Notes: generated by a model not told the origin, from the letters alone. 64,000 nt of DNA from Paenibacillus senegalensis JC66 (GCF_000285515.1 NZ_HE610958.1:30008-94007); one strand, 5' to 3'. Counted from the stretch's first letter, positions 36,382 through 45,171 are shown. A program made the numbers and translations.

Positions 36382-36897
36382 TCATCGCTCTTCCACTTCT
36401 TCTGTCAGTCTCATTTTCAGTTCGTCCACCCGTCCGCAATCGATCTCATCAAGGACCGTATCGAATATCCAATCGATCCGCTCGTCACAGTGCTGAAGTG
36501 CCGCAGCGACTCGAGTTAATCGCTGCTCGGCCGTTCTTTCCTGATGAAGCTTCCGTTTTTTCTCCCGGTAAGGCTCTATATCTTCCTCATCGGCTCCCTC
36601 CTCTTCAAGCTGCGCCACCTTCTGCTCCAGCAATAAAATATGGAGATTAACCTTCGCCAAAGGCGTCAGCGGTTTTACAAAGTTACTGCTATCAACGAAC
36701 ACCTCCTGATTAACCCCGAAATAATCAACAAGCGCCTGAAGCCGCTCTTGCGGAATCGGCCTGCGCTTCTTGATCCAGTCCGAAAATTGCTGCGGTGTAA
36801 TATGAAGCTGGCGGCCAATCCCGGAATAGGACTGCTCGTTAATCATGACCAAATACTCCAGTACTGTTTTGGATTCGACTAGTTCACGTTTACTCAT
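36382..36897 (-). CDS. XRE-like helix-turn-helix regulator with a long coiled C-terminal part
   Basis: A 171-residue protein: an N-terminal helix-turn-helix (IGRQLHITPQQFSDWIKKRRPIPQERLQALVDYF, in parts, about 25-60) and a Glu/Arg-rich helical tail with heptad-like character (LEQKVAQLEEEGADEEDIEPYREKKRKL region). The ATG at 36897 follows GAGGTGG. Directly upstream lie five phased palindromes and a perfect promoter, so strong autoregulation is likely. No known partner gene is adjacent; the divergent PadR/BtrH operon is the candidate target. Confidence 0.8.
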   Translation of the reverse strand: MSKRELVESKTVLEYLVMINEQSYSGIGRQLHITPQQFSDWIKKRRPIPQERLQALVDYFGVNQEVFVDSSNFVKPLTPLAKVNLHILLLEQKVAQLEEEGADEEDIEPYREKKRKLHQERTAEQRLTRVAAALQHCDERIDWIFDTVLDEIDCGRVDELKMRLTEEVEER

Positions 36898-36915
36898 ATA
36901 AATGACCACCTCTTC

Positions 36916-37043
36916 GGCATAATTTATGTCAATTATACTTAAAGACATAATTTATGTCAATAGCATTTAAAGACATAATCACACTTCAAGCAAATCCAAA
37001 AACATCATTTATGTCAATCACACCTCGAGACATAAATGATATC
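36916..37043. promoter_or_regulatory. Five 15-bp operators at 28-29-bp spacing with an embedded consensus promoter
   Basis: GACATAATTTATGTC-type palindromes start at 36916, 36944, 36972 (one half only), 37001 and 37029. Intervals are 28, 28, 29 and 28 bases. The second is a perfect match and the others have changes. On the minus strand TTGACA (36955-36960) and TATAAT (36932-36937) are exactly 17 apart and overlap operator 2 and the gap to operator 1. The region serves the XRE gene and reaches to about 120 bases before the PadR start. Confidence 0.85.
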
Positions 37044-37164
37044 AAATATCGGCACAGACAATTTCAGGGTAAGTTAAATGTTTGAATGGCAACCATCTAT
37101 TTGTTTTACTATCCCACCCATGGTATATTACATATATGAAATATTAAATCGAAAGGAGCTTCCA

Positions 37165-37737
37165 ATGAATACACTTTCTAATGTCGAATTCATGCTCCTG
37201 CAAATTATCGCGGAAAGCGGACAAGCTTCCGGTTACGATATTAAGAAGCTTGTCGATCAGCGAGGTTATAGATCATGGGCGAATATCGGGACGACTTCGA
37301 TTTATGCAGGCTTGAAGAAACTTAGCAATAAAGGATGGATTGTACACGAGGTTTCTGACGAGAAATGCGGTAAGGGACCTATGCCGACCCGGTATGCCCT
37401 CACCGAAGCAGGGAATCTTGTGCTGAAACATGAAATTCTTGACAGCCTGTCGTTTTCTCGGGAACGTGACAACCGCTTCGATCTTGGGCTGGCTGCTTTG
37501 ACCCTTATTCGGAAAGAGGAAGCCATTCTTGCGTTACGGAAACGGCTCGATTTCCTTGAACAAGTCTCGCTAAGAATAAGACAGAAATACGAATCACAAG
37601 GCAGCGTTAACTTGCCATTGAACGCAAGATCGCTGTTCTTACATCCGCTAAGCTTAATCGAAGGCGAGCAAGCCTTCGTTGTCCGTTTAATTAATGAACT
37701 GTTGGAGGGGACAAGCGAATATGAGCAAAATAATTAA
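37165..37737 (+). CDS. PadR family transcriptional regulator
   Basis: A 190-residue protein; MNTLSNVEFMLLQIIAESGQASGYDIKKLVDQRGYRSWANIGTTSIYAGLKKL (in parts) is a PadR winged helix, and the C-terminal helices form the dimer arm. ATG at 37165 with AAAGGAG 6 bases upstream. The last 17 bases overlap the next gene, so the BtrH-like protein is translationally coupled. It is probably the specific regulator of that gene. Confidence 0.85.
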   Translation: MNTLSNVEFMLLQIIAESGQASGYDIKKLVDQRGYRSWANIGTTSIYAGLKKLSNKGWIVHEVSDEKCGKGPMPTRYALTEAGNLVLKHEILDSLSFSRERDNRFDLGLAALTLIRKEEAILALRKRLDFLEQVSLRIRQKYESQGSVNLPLNARSLFLHPLSLIEGEQAFVVRLINELLEGTSEYEQNN

Positions 37738-38701
37738 AAATTTCATTCCTTACCAGGGCGAGCATTGCGAAACGACTGCCCTGGGCAATTTACTGCAATA
37801 TTCGGGAATCCACTTGTCTGAACCGATGCTGTTCGGACTCGGGCAAGGACTTGGCTTCATTTATTGGGATTCGAAAGGAATGGATTTTCCGTTCATTGGG
37901 GGAAGAGTGAAGCCGGATGAACTGACCGCGAACCTCGCCGAACGACTCGGCTTGACCGTTCGTACTCAAGAAACATCCTCCATTAATAAGGCATGGCTTA
38001 ACGTAAAGAGCTGCATCGAACGCGAAATTCCGGTTGGGCTGAAGCTAGATTCCTATTACCTGGATTATTTTAAGAATAAGGTACATTTTGCCGGTCATTA
38101 TGCGGTACTTTACGGTATGGACGGTGAATATGCTTACATGGCAGACACCCATCAACAGGGAGGACGAGTCAAGACACGTTTGACAAGCTTGGCCGCGGCC
38201 AGAAACGCAAAGGGACCCATGAGTTCACGCAATCGCTCCTTTACGCTTGAATCCGTCGATGCATTGCCTCCGCTCATTCCTGCAATACGAGAAGCTTTGC
38301 AAATGAATGCATATGCCTACTTGAACCCGCCCATTCGCAATATTGGTAATAAGGGGATTATCAAAATGAGCAGCGAAATCCTGAAGTGGCCTTCGCGCTG
38401 CAATCATTTCGCACATGATCTATGCCTGATCGCCTTGTTAATGGAGCGGGCGGGAACCGGCGGAGCTTTATTTCGGAATCTGTACAAGGATTTCTTGAAA
38501 GAATGTGCTGATCTGCTGGGAGATGCGACGATCGAACAAGCCTGCCGCTTGTTTACAGTAGTCTCTCCAATGTGGGTCAGTGTCTCTGCTTCGATCGAAC
38601 GTGCGGGCAAGACGGGTGACAGCAAAGAGCTCGAGCGAGCTTCAAAGCTTTTGCTTGAGATTGCAGATATAGAGCGCAGAGCCATGGAGTTGTTATTGTA
38701 A
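37721..38701 (+). CDS. BtrH-like N-terminal domain protein (DUF4872), possible acyltransferase or cysteine peptidase relative
   Basis: A 326-residue protein. GEHCETTALGNLLQYSG (Cys near residue 16) and FAGHYAVLYGMDGEYAYMADT (His near 125, Asp near 138) place a Cys-His-Asp-like triad in a papain-like BtrH/C39 fold; the C-terminal half is helical and matches DUF4872. BtrH moves the gamma-glutamyl-AHBA side chain from its carrier protein in butirosin biosynthesis of Bacillus/Paenibacillus. No aminoglycoside genes or carrier protein are visible here, so the substrate is unknown. GGAGGGG precedes the ATG at 37721. Confidence 0.8.
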   Translation: MSKIIKNFIPYQGEHCETTALGNLLQYSGIHLSEPMLFGLGQGLGFIYWDSKGMDFPFIGGRVKPDELTANLAERLGLTVRTQETSSINKAWLNVKSCIEREIPVGLKLDSYYLDYFKNKVHFAGHYAVLYGMDGEYAYMADTHQQGGRVKTRLTSLAAARNAKGPMSSRNRSFTLESVDALPPLIPAIREALQMNAYAYLNPPIRNIGNKGIIKMSSEILKWPSRCNHFAHDLCLIALLMERAGTGGALFRNLYKDFLKECADLLGDATIEQACRLFTVVSPMWVSVSASIERAGKTGDSKELERASKLLLEIADIERRAMELLL

Positions 38702-38811
38702 AATCATTCCCTTTTCTTAAGAATAAATCAGTATTTTTCTAAATATCCACAGACAGGGAGCGGGATACCAGGTTCTGAAGGGAAATGCATCAACCGATAG
38801 CGTAAGATCGA

Positions 38812-39453
38812 TTAGAATTGCACGATAGGAGAGGAACTCGCTGCCTGCAAAAAGAATACCGGTGCTTCAGTTATCTGAAGCGATTGATAAGCTTGAGGTG
38901 TCATATACTCGCGCAAGATTGGAAGGCATTCCTCCAGGTCGTTTGTTCTGGTGCCAATAACCGGATCACTTAACAGTTGAAATCCAAAATCCGTATATAA
39001 TTTGATCGCCCGGTAACTCGATGGCTGTGTATGAAGAAACACGGGGTAATCCTCATCAGATAAGCTTTGCATGACAATAGATAACAACGCCCTGCCGATT
39101 CCCTGCCCTTCGTATTGCCTCAATACTTTCCACCATTGGATTGTGGTAATGGCATCATACGCCTTCCAAGCGAAGCAGGTTGCTACAGGACGATCATCGG
39201 AATCACAAACAAACAGACATTTTTCATAAAACTGATCCTCTTTGTCCGCATATACCTCTTGAAAATAGGATTCCATAAACCCCCTGTATTGCTTTGCCTC
39301 TATGGGGTTATCGAAAGGGAAATCCATCCAGATTCCCAGTTCGCTTTTACGGCAATTCCGAATATGAAACCCCGCCGGGAGGCTACGCAGTGCTTCAAGG
39401 TTTAAAGCCGTACACATCATAAATAAGTTCTTATCCGGGATTTCATTTAACAA
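38812..39453 (-). CDS. GNAT family N-acetyltransferase
   Basis: A 213-residue acetyltransferase. The acetyl-CoA motif is RQYEGQGIGRALLSIV near residues 112-127, with PVATCFAWKAY and the C-terminal AIKLYTDFGFQLL giving the rest of the GNAT fold. Substrate unknown. It ends 110 bases from, and converges with, the BtrH-like gene. Confidence 0.85.
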   Translation of the reverse strand: MLNEIPDKNLFMMCTALNLEALRSLPAGFHIRNCRKSELGIWMDFPFDNPIEAKQYRGFMESYFQEVYADKEDQFYEKCLFVCDSDDRPVATCFAWKAYDAITTIQWWKVLRQYEGQGIGRALLSIVMQSLSDEDYPVFLHTQPSSYRAIKLYTDFGFQLLSDPVIGTRTNDLEECLPILREYMTPQAYQSLQITEAPVFFLQAASSSPIVQF

Positions 39454-39511
39454 GCAGATCCCTCCAAAAAAATATAATTGAACTATTAATTTCCAAACCC
39501 TGTCTAGAATT

Positions 39512-39814
39512 CTAATACCTTTTTTGATAGAAGTAGGCCGACAATGTCCAGCCCCCTAATTGAACGAATATAAGGATCCCTAGTGCGGCCGGGACTGAAA
39601 ATTGCACACCTAATAGATATAAAATAAACAAACCATAGATTGATCCTAATGTAATAAACCAGGAAGTACAGTGCGATTTGGAAAAAATGGCCTTTTGCCT
39701 TTCGTCCATCCCTCTGTTCCTAGCTGCTTTTTGGAGCCCCCGCCATATACCAAAGCCTCCTAAGGAAATGCCAACAAGTATGCCTAGCAAGCCACTAATC
39801 TGTTCCATATTCAT
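39512..39814 (-). CDS. Small membrane protein paired with an XRE regulator
   Basis: A 100-residue protein with three hydrophobic segments and the short cytoplasmic motif DERQKAI between helices 1 and 2. Small DERQ-containing membrane proteins of this type follow an XRE gene in many Bacillota; their role is undefined. Its start overlaps the XRE stop by four bases (39811-39814), so the two act as a unit. Confidence 0.75.
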   Translation of the reverse strand: MNMEQISGLLGILVGISLGGFGIWRGLQKAARNRGMDERQKAIFSKSHCTSWFITLGSIYGLFILYLLGVQFSVPAALGILIFVQLGGWTLSAYFYQKRY

Positions 39815-40020
39815 GACTTCTCACTTCCTTCCTCAAAAATAAATACATCTTCGATTCTACAACGAAATACTTTGGCAATTTTATAAGCCAATTCCAATGA
39901 CGGATTGTACCGGCCACTTTCAATGGATATGATCGTTTGCCTTGAAACTCCAACTTTCTCAGACAAATTTTCCTGCGTCCATCCATTTTCAGCCCTTAAT
40001 TCCTTCAAACGATGCTTCAT
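39811..40020 (-). CDS. Small XRE/Cro-type regulator
   Basis: A 69-residue helix-turn-helix protein: [52 protein letters not shown] (in parts) is the YozG/YgzD-like class, nearly the whole protein. It is co-transcribed with the membrane protein downstream. The promoter at 40058-40087 overlaps the palindrome TTTACGTAAA (40049-40058), a candidate autoregulatory site. Confidence 0.88.
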   Translation of the reverse strand: MKHRLKELRAENGWTQENLSEKVGVSRQTIISIESGRYNPSLELAYKIAKVFRCRIEDVFIFEEGSEKS

Positions 40021-40048
40021 CCTCTCCCACCCTTCATGTAAAGCACCC

Positions 40049-40087
40049 TTTACGTAAACTATATTTTACATTTGTGTAGTATGTCAA
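40049..40087 (-). promoter_or_regulatory. Promoter and operator candidate of the small XRE gene
   Basis: TTGACA (40082-40087) and TATAGT (40058-40063) are 18 bases apart on the minus strand. The palindrome TTTACGTAAA (40049-40058) touches the -10. Additional GTAAA/TTTAC half-sites surround it. Confidence 0.7.
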
Positions 40088-40128
40088 GTTACCTTTACAA
40101 TTTATTTCATACTAAACCATATTTGAAA

Positions 40129-40170
40129 TTGACAAAAGGATCGTCTAAATGTTATATTGTGCATGCACAA
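40129..40170 (+). promoter_or_regulatory. Promoter of the ATPase/permease/GntR operon with a 14-bp palindrome
   Basis: TTGACA (40129-40134) and TTATAT/TATATT (40152-40158) are 17-18 bases apart. TTGTGCATGCACAA, a perfect palindrome (40157-40170), begins at the -10 and covers the start point, where the GntR encoded by the operon's last gene would repress. Confidence 0.7.
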
Positions 40171-40200
40171 GATACACAATTTTGGAGGGGAGAGAACAAC

Positions 40201-41055
40201 ATGTTGGCTTTAGACATTAAAAATTTGAATAAAAACTACGAGCATTTTCAACTAAAAGATGTGTCTTTTCAACTGGAAAAGGGCTATATTATGGGATTTA
40301 TCGGAGCCAATGGAGCAGGAAAAACAACGACTATCAAATCAATATTGAATTTGATTCACGTGGATAGCGGAGAGATCCATATTTTCGGTAAGAACATGGC
40401 CGAGCACGAGCTCGAATTGAAACAAGAAATTGGCTCTGCATTTGGAGACATCAATTTTTACACCCGAAATAAAATCAAAACGCTGACGAATGTGATCAAA
40501 GCATTCTATCGCAACTGGGATGATGAAACCTATTCTAAATATTTGAAAAAGTTCAACTTAATTGAAGATAAAAAAATAGCCGAATTATCGACCGGAATGA
40601 AAGTAAAATACAATCTGGCGCTTGCATTGTCCCACGGTGCTAAACTGCTTATTCTGGATGAACCGACTAGCGGACTTGATCCCGTTGCTAGAGACAACCT
40701 GCTGGATACTTTCCGAGAGCTGGTGAAGGACGGAGAAATCAGCATACTTTTTTCAACTCATATCACATCCGACCTGGAAAAGTGTGCCGATTATATTACC
40801 TATATCCATAACGGACAAATTATTAACAGTTCCGAAAAAGAAGAATTTATCGATACTTATCGTTTGTTGAATGGCAATAATGAACAACTGGCAAGGATTA
40901 AAAACCAGTTAATTTCCTACAAAACAAATTCTTTCGGCTTTACAGGCCTGATTCATACAAAAGATTTCGACCCGTCCTGGGGCATGAAATCGACGCTGCC
41001 AAATCTTGAAGAGATTATGATCTACTTTTCGAAAACGGAGGGTACGTATGTATAA
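40201..41055 (+). CDS. ABC transporter ATP-binding protein (YtrB-like)
   Basis: A 284-residue ATPase: Walker A GANGAGKTT, signature LSTGMKVKYNLALAL (divergent), Walker B LLILDEPTSGLD and H-loop FSTHIT, followed by a C-terminal extension. ATG at 40201 with GGAGGGGAGAG upstream; the frame is open for 43 codons further but that part is non-protein-like and spans the promoter. It overlaps the permease gene by eight bases. Likely part of a GntR-controlled transporter induced by envelope-active compounds (family inference). Confidence 0.88.
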   Translation: MLALDIKNLNKNYEHFQLKDVSFQLEKGYIMGFIGANGAGKTTTIKSILNLIHVDSGEIHIFGKNMAEHELELKQEIGSAFGDINFYTRNKIKTLTNVIKAFYRNWDDETYSKYLKKFNLIEDKKIAELSTGMKVKYNLALALSHGAKLLILDEPTSGLDPVARDNLLDTFRELVKDGEISILFSTHITSDLEKCADYITYIHNGQIINSSEKEEFIDTYRLLNGNNEQLARIKNQLISYKTNSFGFTGLIHTKDFDPSWGMKSTLPNLEEIMIYFSKTEGTYV

Positions 41056-41701
41056 CTTATTAATGAAAGAACTAAAAATAGGCGTAAATCCTTTCTTTTA
41101 TATATTGCCCATTTTGACAGGATCCTTAATGTTAATCCCAGGATGGCTCTATTTCCTTGTTATCCTATACTTTTGTTTTATTACAGTACCGAATATGTTA
41201 GGCGGATATAAAAGTCAGAACGATCTCATGTTTACAAGCATGCTTCCTGTATCGAAAGCAGACATCGTAAAAGCGAAGGTTGCCTTTATTGTCATCCTGG
41301 AATTACTGCACGTTGTTATCGCATTTATCTTTGGCTTGATAAGTGTTCGTTTATATCCGGATCTGACCTATTATTTCTTTTCGCCATCCTTCGGTTTTTG
41401 GGGTTTATGTTTCGTCATGCTGGCGATCTTCAATATCATCTTAATCCCCATGTATTTCAAGACTGCATATAAATACGGGGCAGCCACGATTGCTTCCACC
41501 ATCGCTGCTATCCTGTTTGCGGGGGGCGCAGAATGGCTCGGCGTGCAAAACTCATACATGTTTGATCTTTTCAAGGGAAATGGCGCTGATAACTTCGCGG
41601 TTCATTTATTTATCCTGGCTGCGGGCATCGTAATATTTGCAATATTTACGGTAATCGCTTATCATATTGCCAACAAACGGTTCTTGAAAGTGGAAATATA
41701 A
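41048..41701 (+). CDS. ABC-2 type permease
   Basis: A 217-residue protein with six hydrophobic helices and the loop NDLMFTSMLPVSKADIVKAK, typical of ABC-2 permeases partnering YtrB-like ATPases. It overlaps the ATPase by eight bases and the GntR gene by one base, a fully coupled operon. Confidence 0.85.
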   Translation: MYNLLMKELKIGVNPFFYILPILTGSLMLIPGWLYFLVILYFCFITVPNMLGGYKSQNDLMFTSMLPVSKADIVKAKVAFIVILELLHVVIAFIFGLISVRLYPDLTYYFFSPSFGFWGLCFVMLAIFNIILIPMYFKTAYKYGAATIASTIAAILFAGGAEWLGVQNSYMFDLFKGNGADNFAVHLFILAAGIVIFAIFTVIAYHIANKRFLKVEI

Positions 41702-42066
41702 TGAACATTGCTATTTCAAACACATCCGAAAAGCCTATCTACCAACAGCTCTATGAACAAATCAGCGCACAAATTCTTAAGGGCGAGCTGCAGAGCGGGT
41801 ATAATTTACCCCCCATCCGACAAGCGGCCACTGAGCTCAGAGTCAGTATTATTACTGTCAAAAAAGCCTGGGAAGAACTTGAACGACTTGGTTTGATCTA
41901 TACGGTAACCGGCAAGGGATGTTTTGTGAGCGATCTCTCGCCAAGCGACATGCTTCAAAAACGCAAAGAAATAATCCTTAAGCAAATGCTTATTGACACT
42001 TCCTATTACAAATCCTTCGGTCTTACTCTAGAGGATGTTGTCGAGCTGCTGAAGGAAATTTATTAA
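41701..42066 (+). CDS. GntR family regulator, YtrA subfamily
   Basis: A 121-residue protein: ISNTSEKPIYQQLYEQISAQILKGEL then LPPIRQAATELRVSIITVKKAWEELERLGLIYTVTGKGCFV (in parts) is the GntR winged helix; the short tail is the YtrA-type dimer helix pair. It shares one base with the permease stop (TAATG). Placement at the operon end contrasts with the operon at 6.9-9.0 kb, where GntR leads. Confidence 0.88.
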   Translation: MNIAISNTSEKPIYQQLYEQISAQILKGELQSGYNLPPIRQAATELRVSIITVKKAWEELERLGLIYTVTGKGCFVSDLSPSDMLQKRKEIILKQMLIDTSYYKSFGLTLEDVVELLKEIY

Positions 42067-42107
42067 CATGCTGTTGATTTGGGGATGGACCGGGGTTCTA
42101 GAAGTAA

Positions 42108-42185
42108 TCAAAACCACCCGCCATGCAGCGAAACACCGCACACTGGAAGCTGCGCGCGGTGCGAAAACTGTGAACGGGTGGTTTG
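42108..42185 (+). terminator. Nested hairpins after the GntR operon
   Basis: Outer arms AACCACCCG and CGGGTGGTT enclose an inner hairpin at 42134-42161 (CACCGC...GCGGTG). The T-tract is short (TTTG). The inner hairpin resembles the element at 28250-28279. Confidence 0.5.
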
Positions 42186-42248
42186 CTATACGATTGAATT
42201 TCCTTTTACAATATGCTTTTGGCCATACGAGATCACGTTATTTATTTA

Positions 42249-42273
42249 AAGCAGCCCAACCAGGCTGCTTTTA
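42249..42273. terminator. Bidirectional terminator between convergent genes
   Basis: Arms AAGCAGCC and GGCTGCTT with a 6-base loop, TTAC after it on the plus side and TTTAAAT on the minus side. It separates the GntR operon from the convergent tetR at 42296. Confidence 0.65.
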
Positions 42274-42295
42274 CTGCTTTTACCATACATTTGGA

Positions 42296-42871
42296 TTAAT
42301 CCCCCTGCTTGCGCAATCGGGCCGCGATCACAATATCTTCCGCGACGCTGTTCGAAATTTCATTCATTTTCTTCAGGTCATACTCAGCCGGAAGCAGTCC
42401 GTTGGCAACCATAATCGTCAGTCCCGTTTGAAAAGTCCTCATCTTGAATAAAATCATCATGAGCTCCTCATCCGTAAAGCCTTCAAGCTCCGGATCGGTC
42501 TTCATATGGCCCACTAGCTCAGCCCCCATTTGCTGATCATAACTTTGCATATATTCATTCGGCTTCATGACAAAATCCCTAATCAGCACCGGGTACTCCT
42601 TGGCAAATTGCAGACTTGCGGCTCCAATATCGCCGAATGGACTGCCCGTATTTTGCTCGCCGATCAATTGATGGCTCAGTTGGCTGACTTTGTTAATTAC
42701 AGCACGTTTGAGCTCCTCCACATCCGTAAAATTCACATAGATCGGGGCAATGGAGCTTCCCAGCCGCTCCGCCACTTTTCGGATTGTAATGCTATCTATC
42801 CCTTCCGATTTCGCGATATCAAATGCGGCCTCTACCACTTGTTCCTCCGAAAATTTCTTTTTGGGCGGCAT
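42296..42871 (-). CDS. TetR family transcriptional regulator
   Basis: A 191-residue TetR protein; helix-turn-helix ITIRKVAERLGSSIAPIYVNFTDVEEL near residues 28-54. The substitution of SSIAPIYVNF for the usual VSxxxLYxHF is seen in TetR branches linked to class C hydrolases. GGAGGG precedes the ATG. The gene lies just downstream of the serine hydrolase gene on the same strand and probably represses it through the palindromes at 45049-45096. Confidence 0.85.
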   Translation of the reverse strand: MPPKKKFSEEQVVEAAFDIAKSEGIDSITIRKVAERLGSSIAPIYVNFTDVEELKRAVINKVSQLSHQLIGEQNTGSPFGDIGAASLQFAKEYPVLIRDFVMKPNEYMQSYDQQMGAELVGHMKTDPELEGFTDEELMMILFKMRTFQTGLTIMVANGLLPAEYDLKKMNEISNSVAEDIVIAARLRKQGD

Positions 42872-42960
42872 GCAGACCCTCCATTCTTAGTTCATTGTTT
42901 GCTGCTCATTGATTGTATGAATTGCATTATGATTTACATTATGATTTACATTATGTTTGC

Positions 42961-44964
42961 TTATATCATATTCCAGAAACTGAAGATCCACAGCAAGATC
43001 AGGCTGGCACCGGCAAATCCTGTATAATGAATGCGGCCTGGCATTCTCCAGTATCTTCTCCACCAGGCCAACCCTGTAAAAATGACAGTACCCAATCCGA
43101 TGATAGCCATCAAGTGCGGCACGAACTTCGTCCACGCGCTCCATCCAGGGGCTTCCCCATAAGCGATCGCCGGCAGCTGATAGACAGGATGCGGCGTACC
43201 CGCCAGCAGAAATTCCAGCATAAAAATAATCGCAAGCAGTCCATACACAATCGCGAGCCCTTTCCCCACAGACGCCGCTTTAGGCTGACCGTTTGCTTCT
43301 GACTGCCCGCTTGTTGTACGGCGAACTCGGTGCATGATAGCCTTAATTCCCCAATAAACCAGGCTGCCGATAACGACAAGAACAGACAAGGCGATTAGCA
43401 TCATATTAAAAGCGGCCGTTTCATACCAGGCGGCCTTGGAATAACTCATCGGCCCATCTGTCATCAGCATCGTTTTTCCAAACGAGTCCGAGCCGAACAC
43501 AATAGTCCGGAAATCGCCGCTAAAATCCGGTGTTCTTCCTTCTCTCAAATTGTAATAAACCCCCGGCTCTATTTCAATAAAACGATTCGTCTCGCCTAAA
43601 AGAGTGACCAGCAGATAGCCTTCTTCATCAGCGGCAACATGAATCACATTGTTGACAAGGCTGAGAAGTTTATCGTCTGTCGTGTACGATCTCCGGTTTT
43701 GCTGATACTCGCCAACAAACTGGCCCGAACGCTCCAGCATGCCATCGGGAGGAGACAAAGCTTTCATGCCATTGGAAGGAAAATATCGATCCATGAATGC
43801 TTGAAATACTTCATTGTTGATGAAATGGTTTCCTCCGCTATGAGAAATAAATAAGCCGGTTCTTTCCTCGGGCAGTAAATATAGAGCTGTGTTAAACAGC
43901 ATCGTACTGCCTGGGTGAAGAAGCACGTGCCGCTCATTAAATGTCCCCTCAATAAAGCCATAGGCCATCCCATTTAAGCTTGGATGGTGGCTGAATAATG
44001 GGCTGAGCATCCTTTCGACCGTTTCCGCCTCAAGGATGAACTCTCCATTGGACTCACCGCCTTGCAGCAAGGCCAGCATAAATCTAGCCATATCCGCTGC
44101 CGAACTGCTCATGCTGCCTGCAGGCTCGGGTACATACTCAAACTCACCCTGCCGATATTCACCATCCACATAGCGGTACGCCTTAGCCATGTTTGCGGCC
44201 ATAGCTTCGGGCAGCGGCTGACGGAAGGTGCTGTGCCTCATGTCCAGCGGCGCATAAAGATGGGTCTCCACATATTCGGCAAATGGCAGCCCGGTCACTT
44301 GCTCTACGATATAACCGGCTAAAGCTGTGCCGTAATTCGAATAGGCAATCATTTCACCGGCTGGAAAAACACGCGAAGGCCGGTAATCCCGCATATATTC
44401 AGCGAACGAAGGCATCCGCTCTTGATTCAACAGAAAGATTGAGGTTGAATAATCTTCGAAGCCCGGGGTATGACTCATCAGATGCTTGAGTGTGATCGGC
44501 TGCAGCTCCGATGATCCCGAAGCAATTTCCAGCTCGGCAGGAATTTCAAAATCCAAATACTGATTCACATCCGTGTCCAAATCAAGCTTCCCTTGCTCCA
44601 CAAGCTGCATGACAGCCGTCCATGTGAAAAGCTTGGACGTCGATCCAATCCGAAAAAGCGTCCTTTCCGCATCTACAGGCTCCAGTTTATCCAGATCCGC
44701 ATAGCCATAGCCTTTCGCCAATATCACTTCCCCGTCTGCAACGACAGATACAGTCGCATTCGGTACATGATGCTCCTCCATCTGCTCCTTCATAATAGCA
44801 TCCAATAATTGCTCCACATCTCTGGCATCCAGGGATTGGGCCGGAGCCTCTGCTGTTAACTCACTTGCATAACTAACAGATGAAACATTTGAAAACAACA
44901 CGATACCTGCAAGCAAACTTAAAACTAATCTCATGTTCAACGTTTTCCCTAACATTGTTCTCAC
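42961..44964 (-). CDS. Class C beta-lactamase-family serine hydrolase with C-terminal membrane helices
   Basis: A 667-residue exported protein: signal peptide (MRLVLSLLAGIVLFSNVSSVSYA region), a penicillin-binding/beta-lactamase domain and a C-terminal region with about four to five membrane helices. The serine motif is STSK (in RIGSTSKLFTW), the tyrosine motif YSN (in IAYSNYGTALAGY) and the third motif HSG in FISHSGGNH. Such proteins act outside the membrane as peptidases or esterases rather than beta-lactamases. The GTG at 44964 follows GGAGGGG at 7 bases. Possible roles are D-amino-acid peptide or lactone hydrolysis (inference). Confidence 0.87.
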   Translation of the reverse strand: MRTMLGKTLNMRLVLSLLAGIVLFSNVSSVSYASELTAEAPAQSLDARDVEQLLDAIMKEQMEEHHVPNATVSVVADGEVILAKGYGYADLDKLEPVDAERTLFRIGSTSKLFTWTAVMQLVEQGKLDLDTDVNQYLDFEIPAELEIASGSSELQPITLKHLMSHTPGFEDYSTSIFLLNQERMPSFAEYMRDYRPSRVFPAGEMIAYSNYGTALAGYIVEQVTGLPFAEYVETHLYAPLDMRHSTFRQPLPEAMAANMAKAYRYVDGEYRQGEFEYVPEPAGSMSSSAADMARFMLALLQGGESNGEFILEAETVERMLSPLFSHHPSLNGMAYGFIEGTFNERHVLLHPGSTMLFNTALYLLPEERTGLFISHSGGNHFINNEVFQAFMDRYFPSNGMKALSPPDGMLERSGQFVGEYQQNRRSYTTDDKLLSLVNNVIHVAADEEGYLLVTLLGETNRFIEIEPGVYYNLREGRTPDFSGDFRTIVFGSDSFGKTMLMTDGPMSYSKAAWYETAAFNMMLIALSVLVVIGSLVYWGIKAIMHRVRRTTSGQSEANGQPKAASVGKGLAIVYGLLAIIFMLEFLLAGTPHPVYQLPAIAYGEAPGWSAWTKFVPHLMAIIGLGTVIFTGLAWWRRYWRMPGRIHYTGFAGASLILLWIFSFWNMI

Positions 44965-45048
44965 GCTGCTCCCCTCCATTGAACCGCTCCATCCTTGTTC
45001 TATCACCTGCCGAAACACTTAGCGGATGTCGCTGAATCCATTAAACGT

Positions 45049-45096
45049 AACATATCATATGATACATAATATATGTTATGTATCATATGATATGTT
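45049..45096. promoter_or_regulatory. Twin TetR-type palindromes in a 48-bp inverted repeat
   Basis: Arms 45049-45069 and 45076-45096 are perfect 21-bp reverse complements around a 6-base loop. Each arm itself contains the palindrome TATCATATGATA, so the element offers two adjacent dimer sites. It lies 85-130 bases upstream of the serine hydrolase start on the minus strand. Confidence 0.75.
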
Positions 45097-45171
45097 AAAT
45101 TTCTGTCCCTGTAAAGTCCCAGAATTAATTAAATCGGAGATCAAGCTCATCCGCATACAGTATGACAAAAA

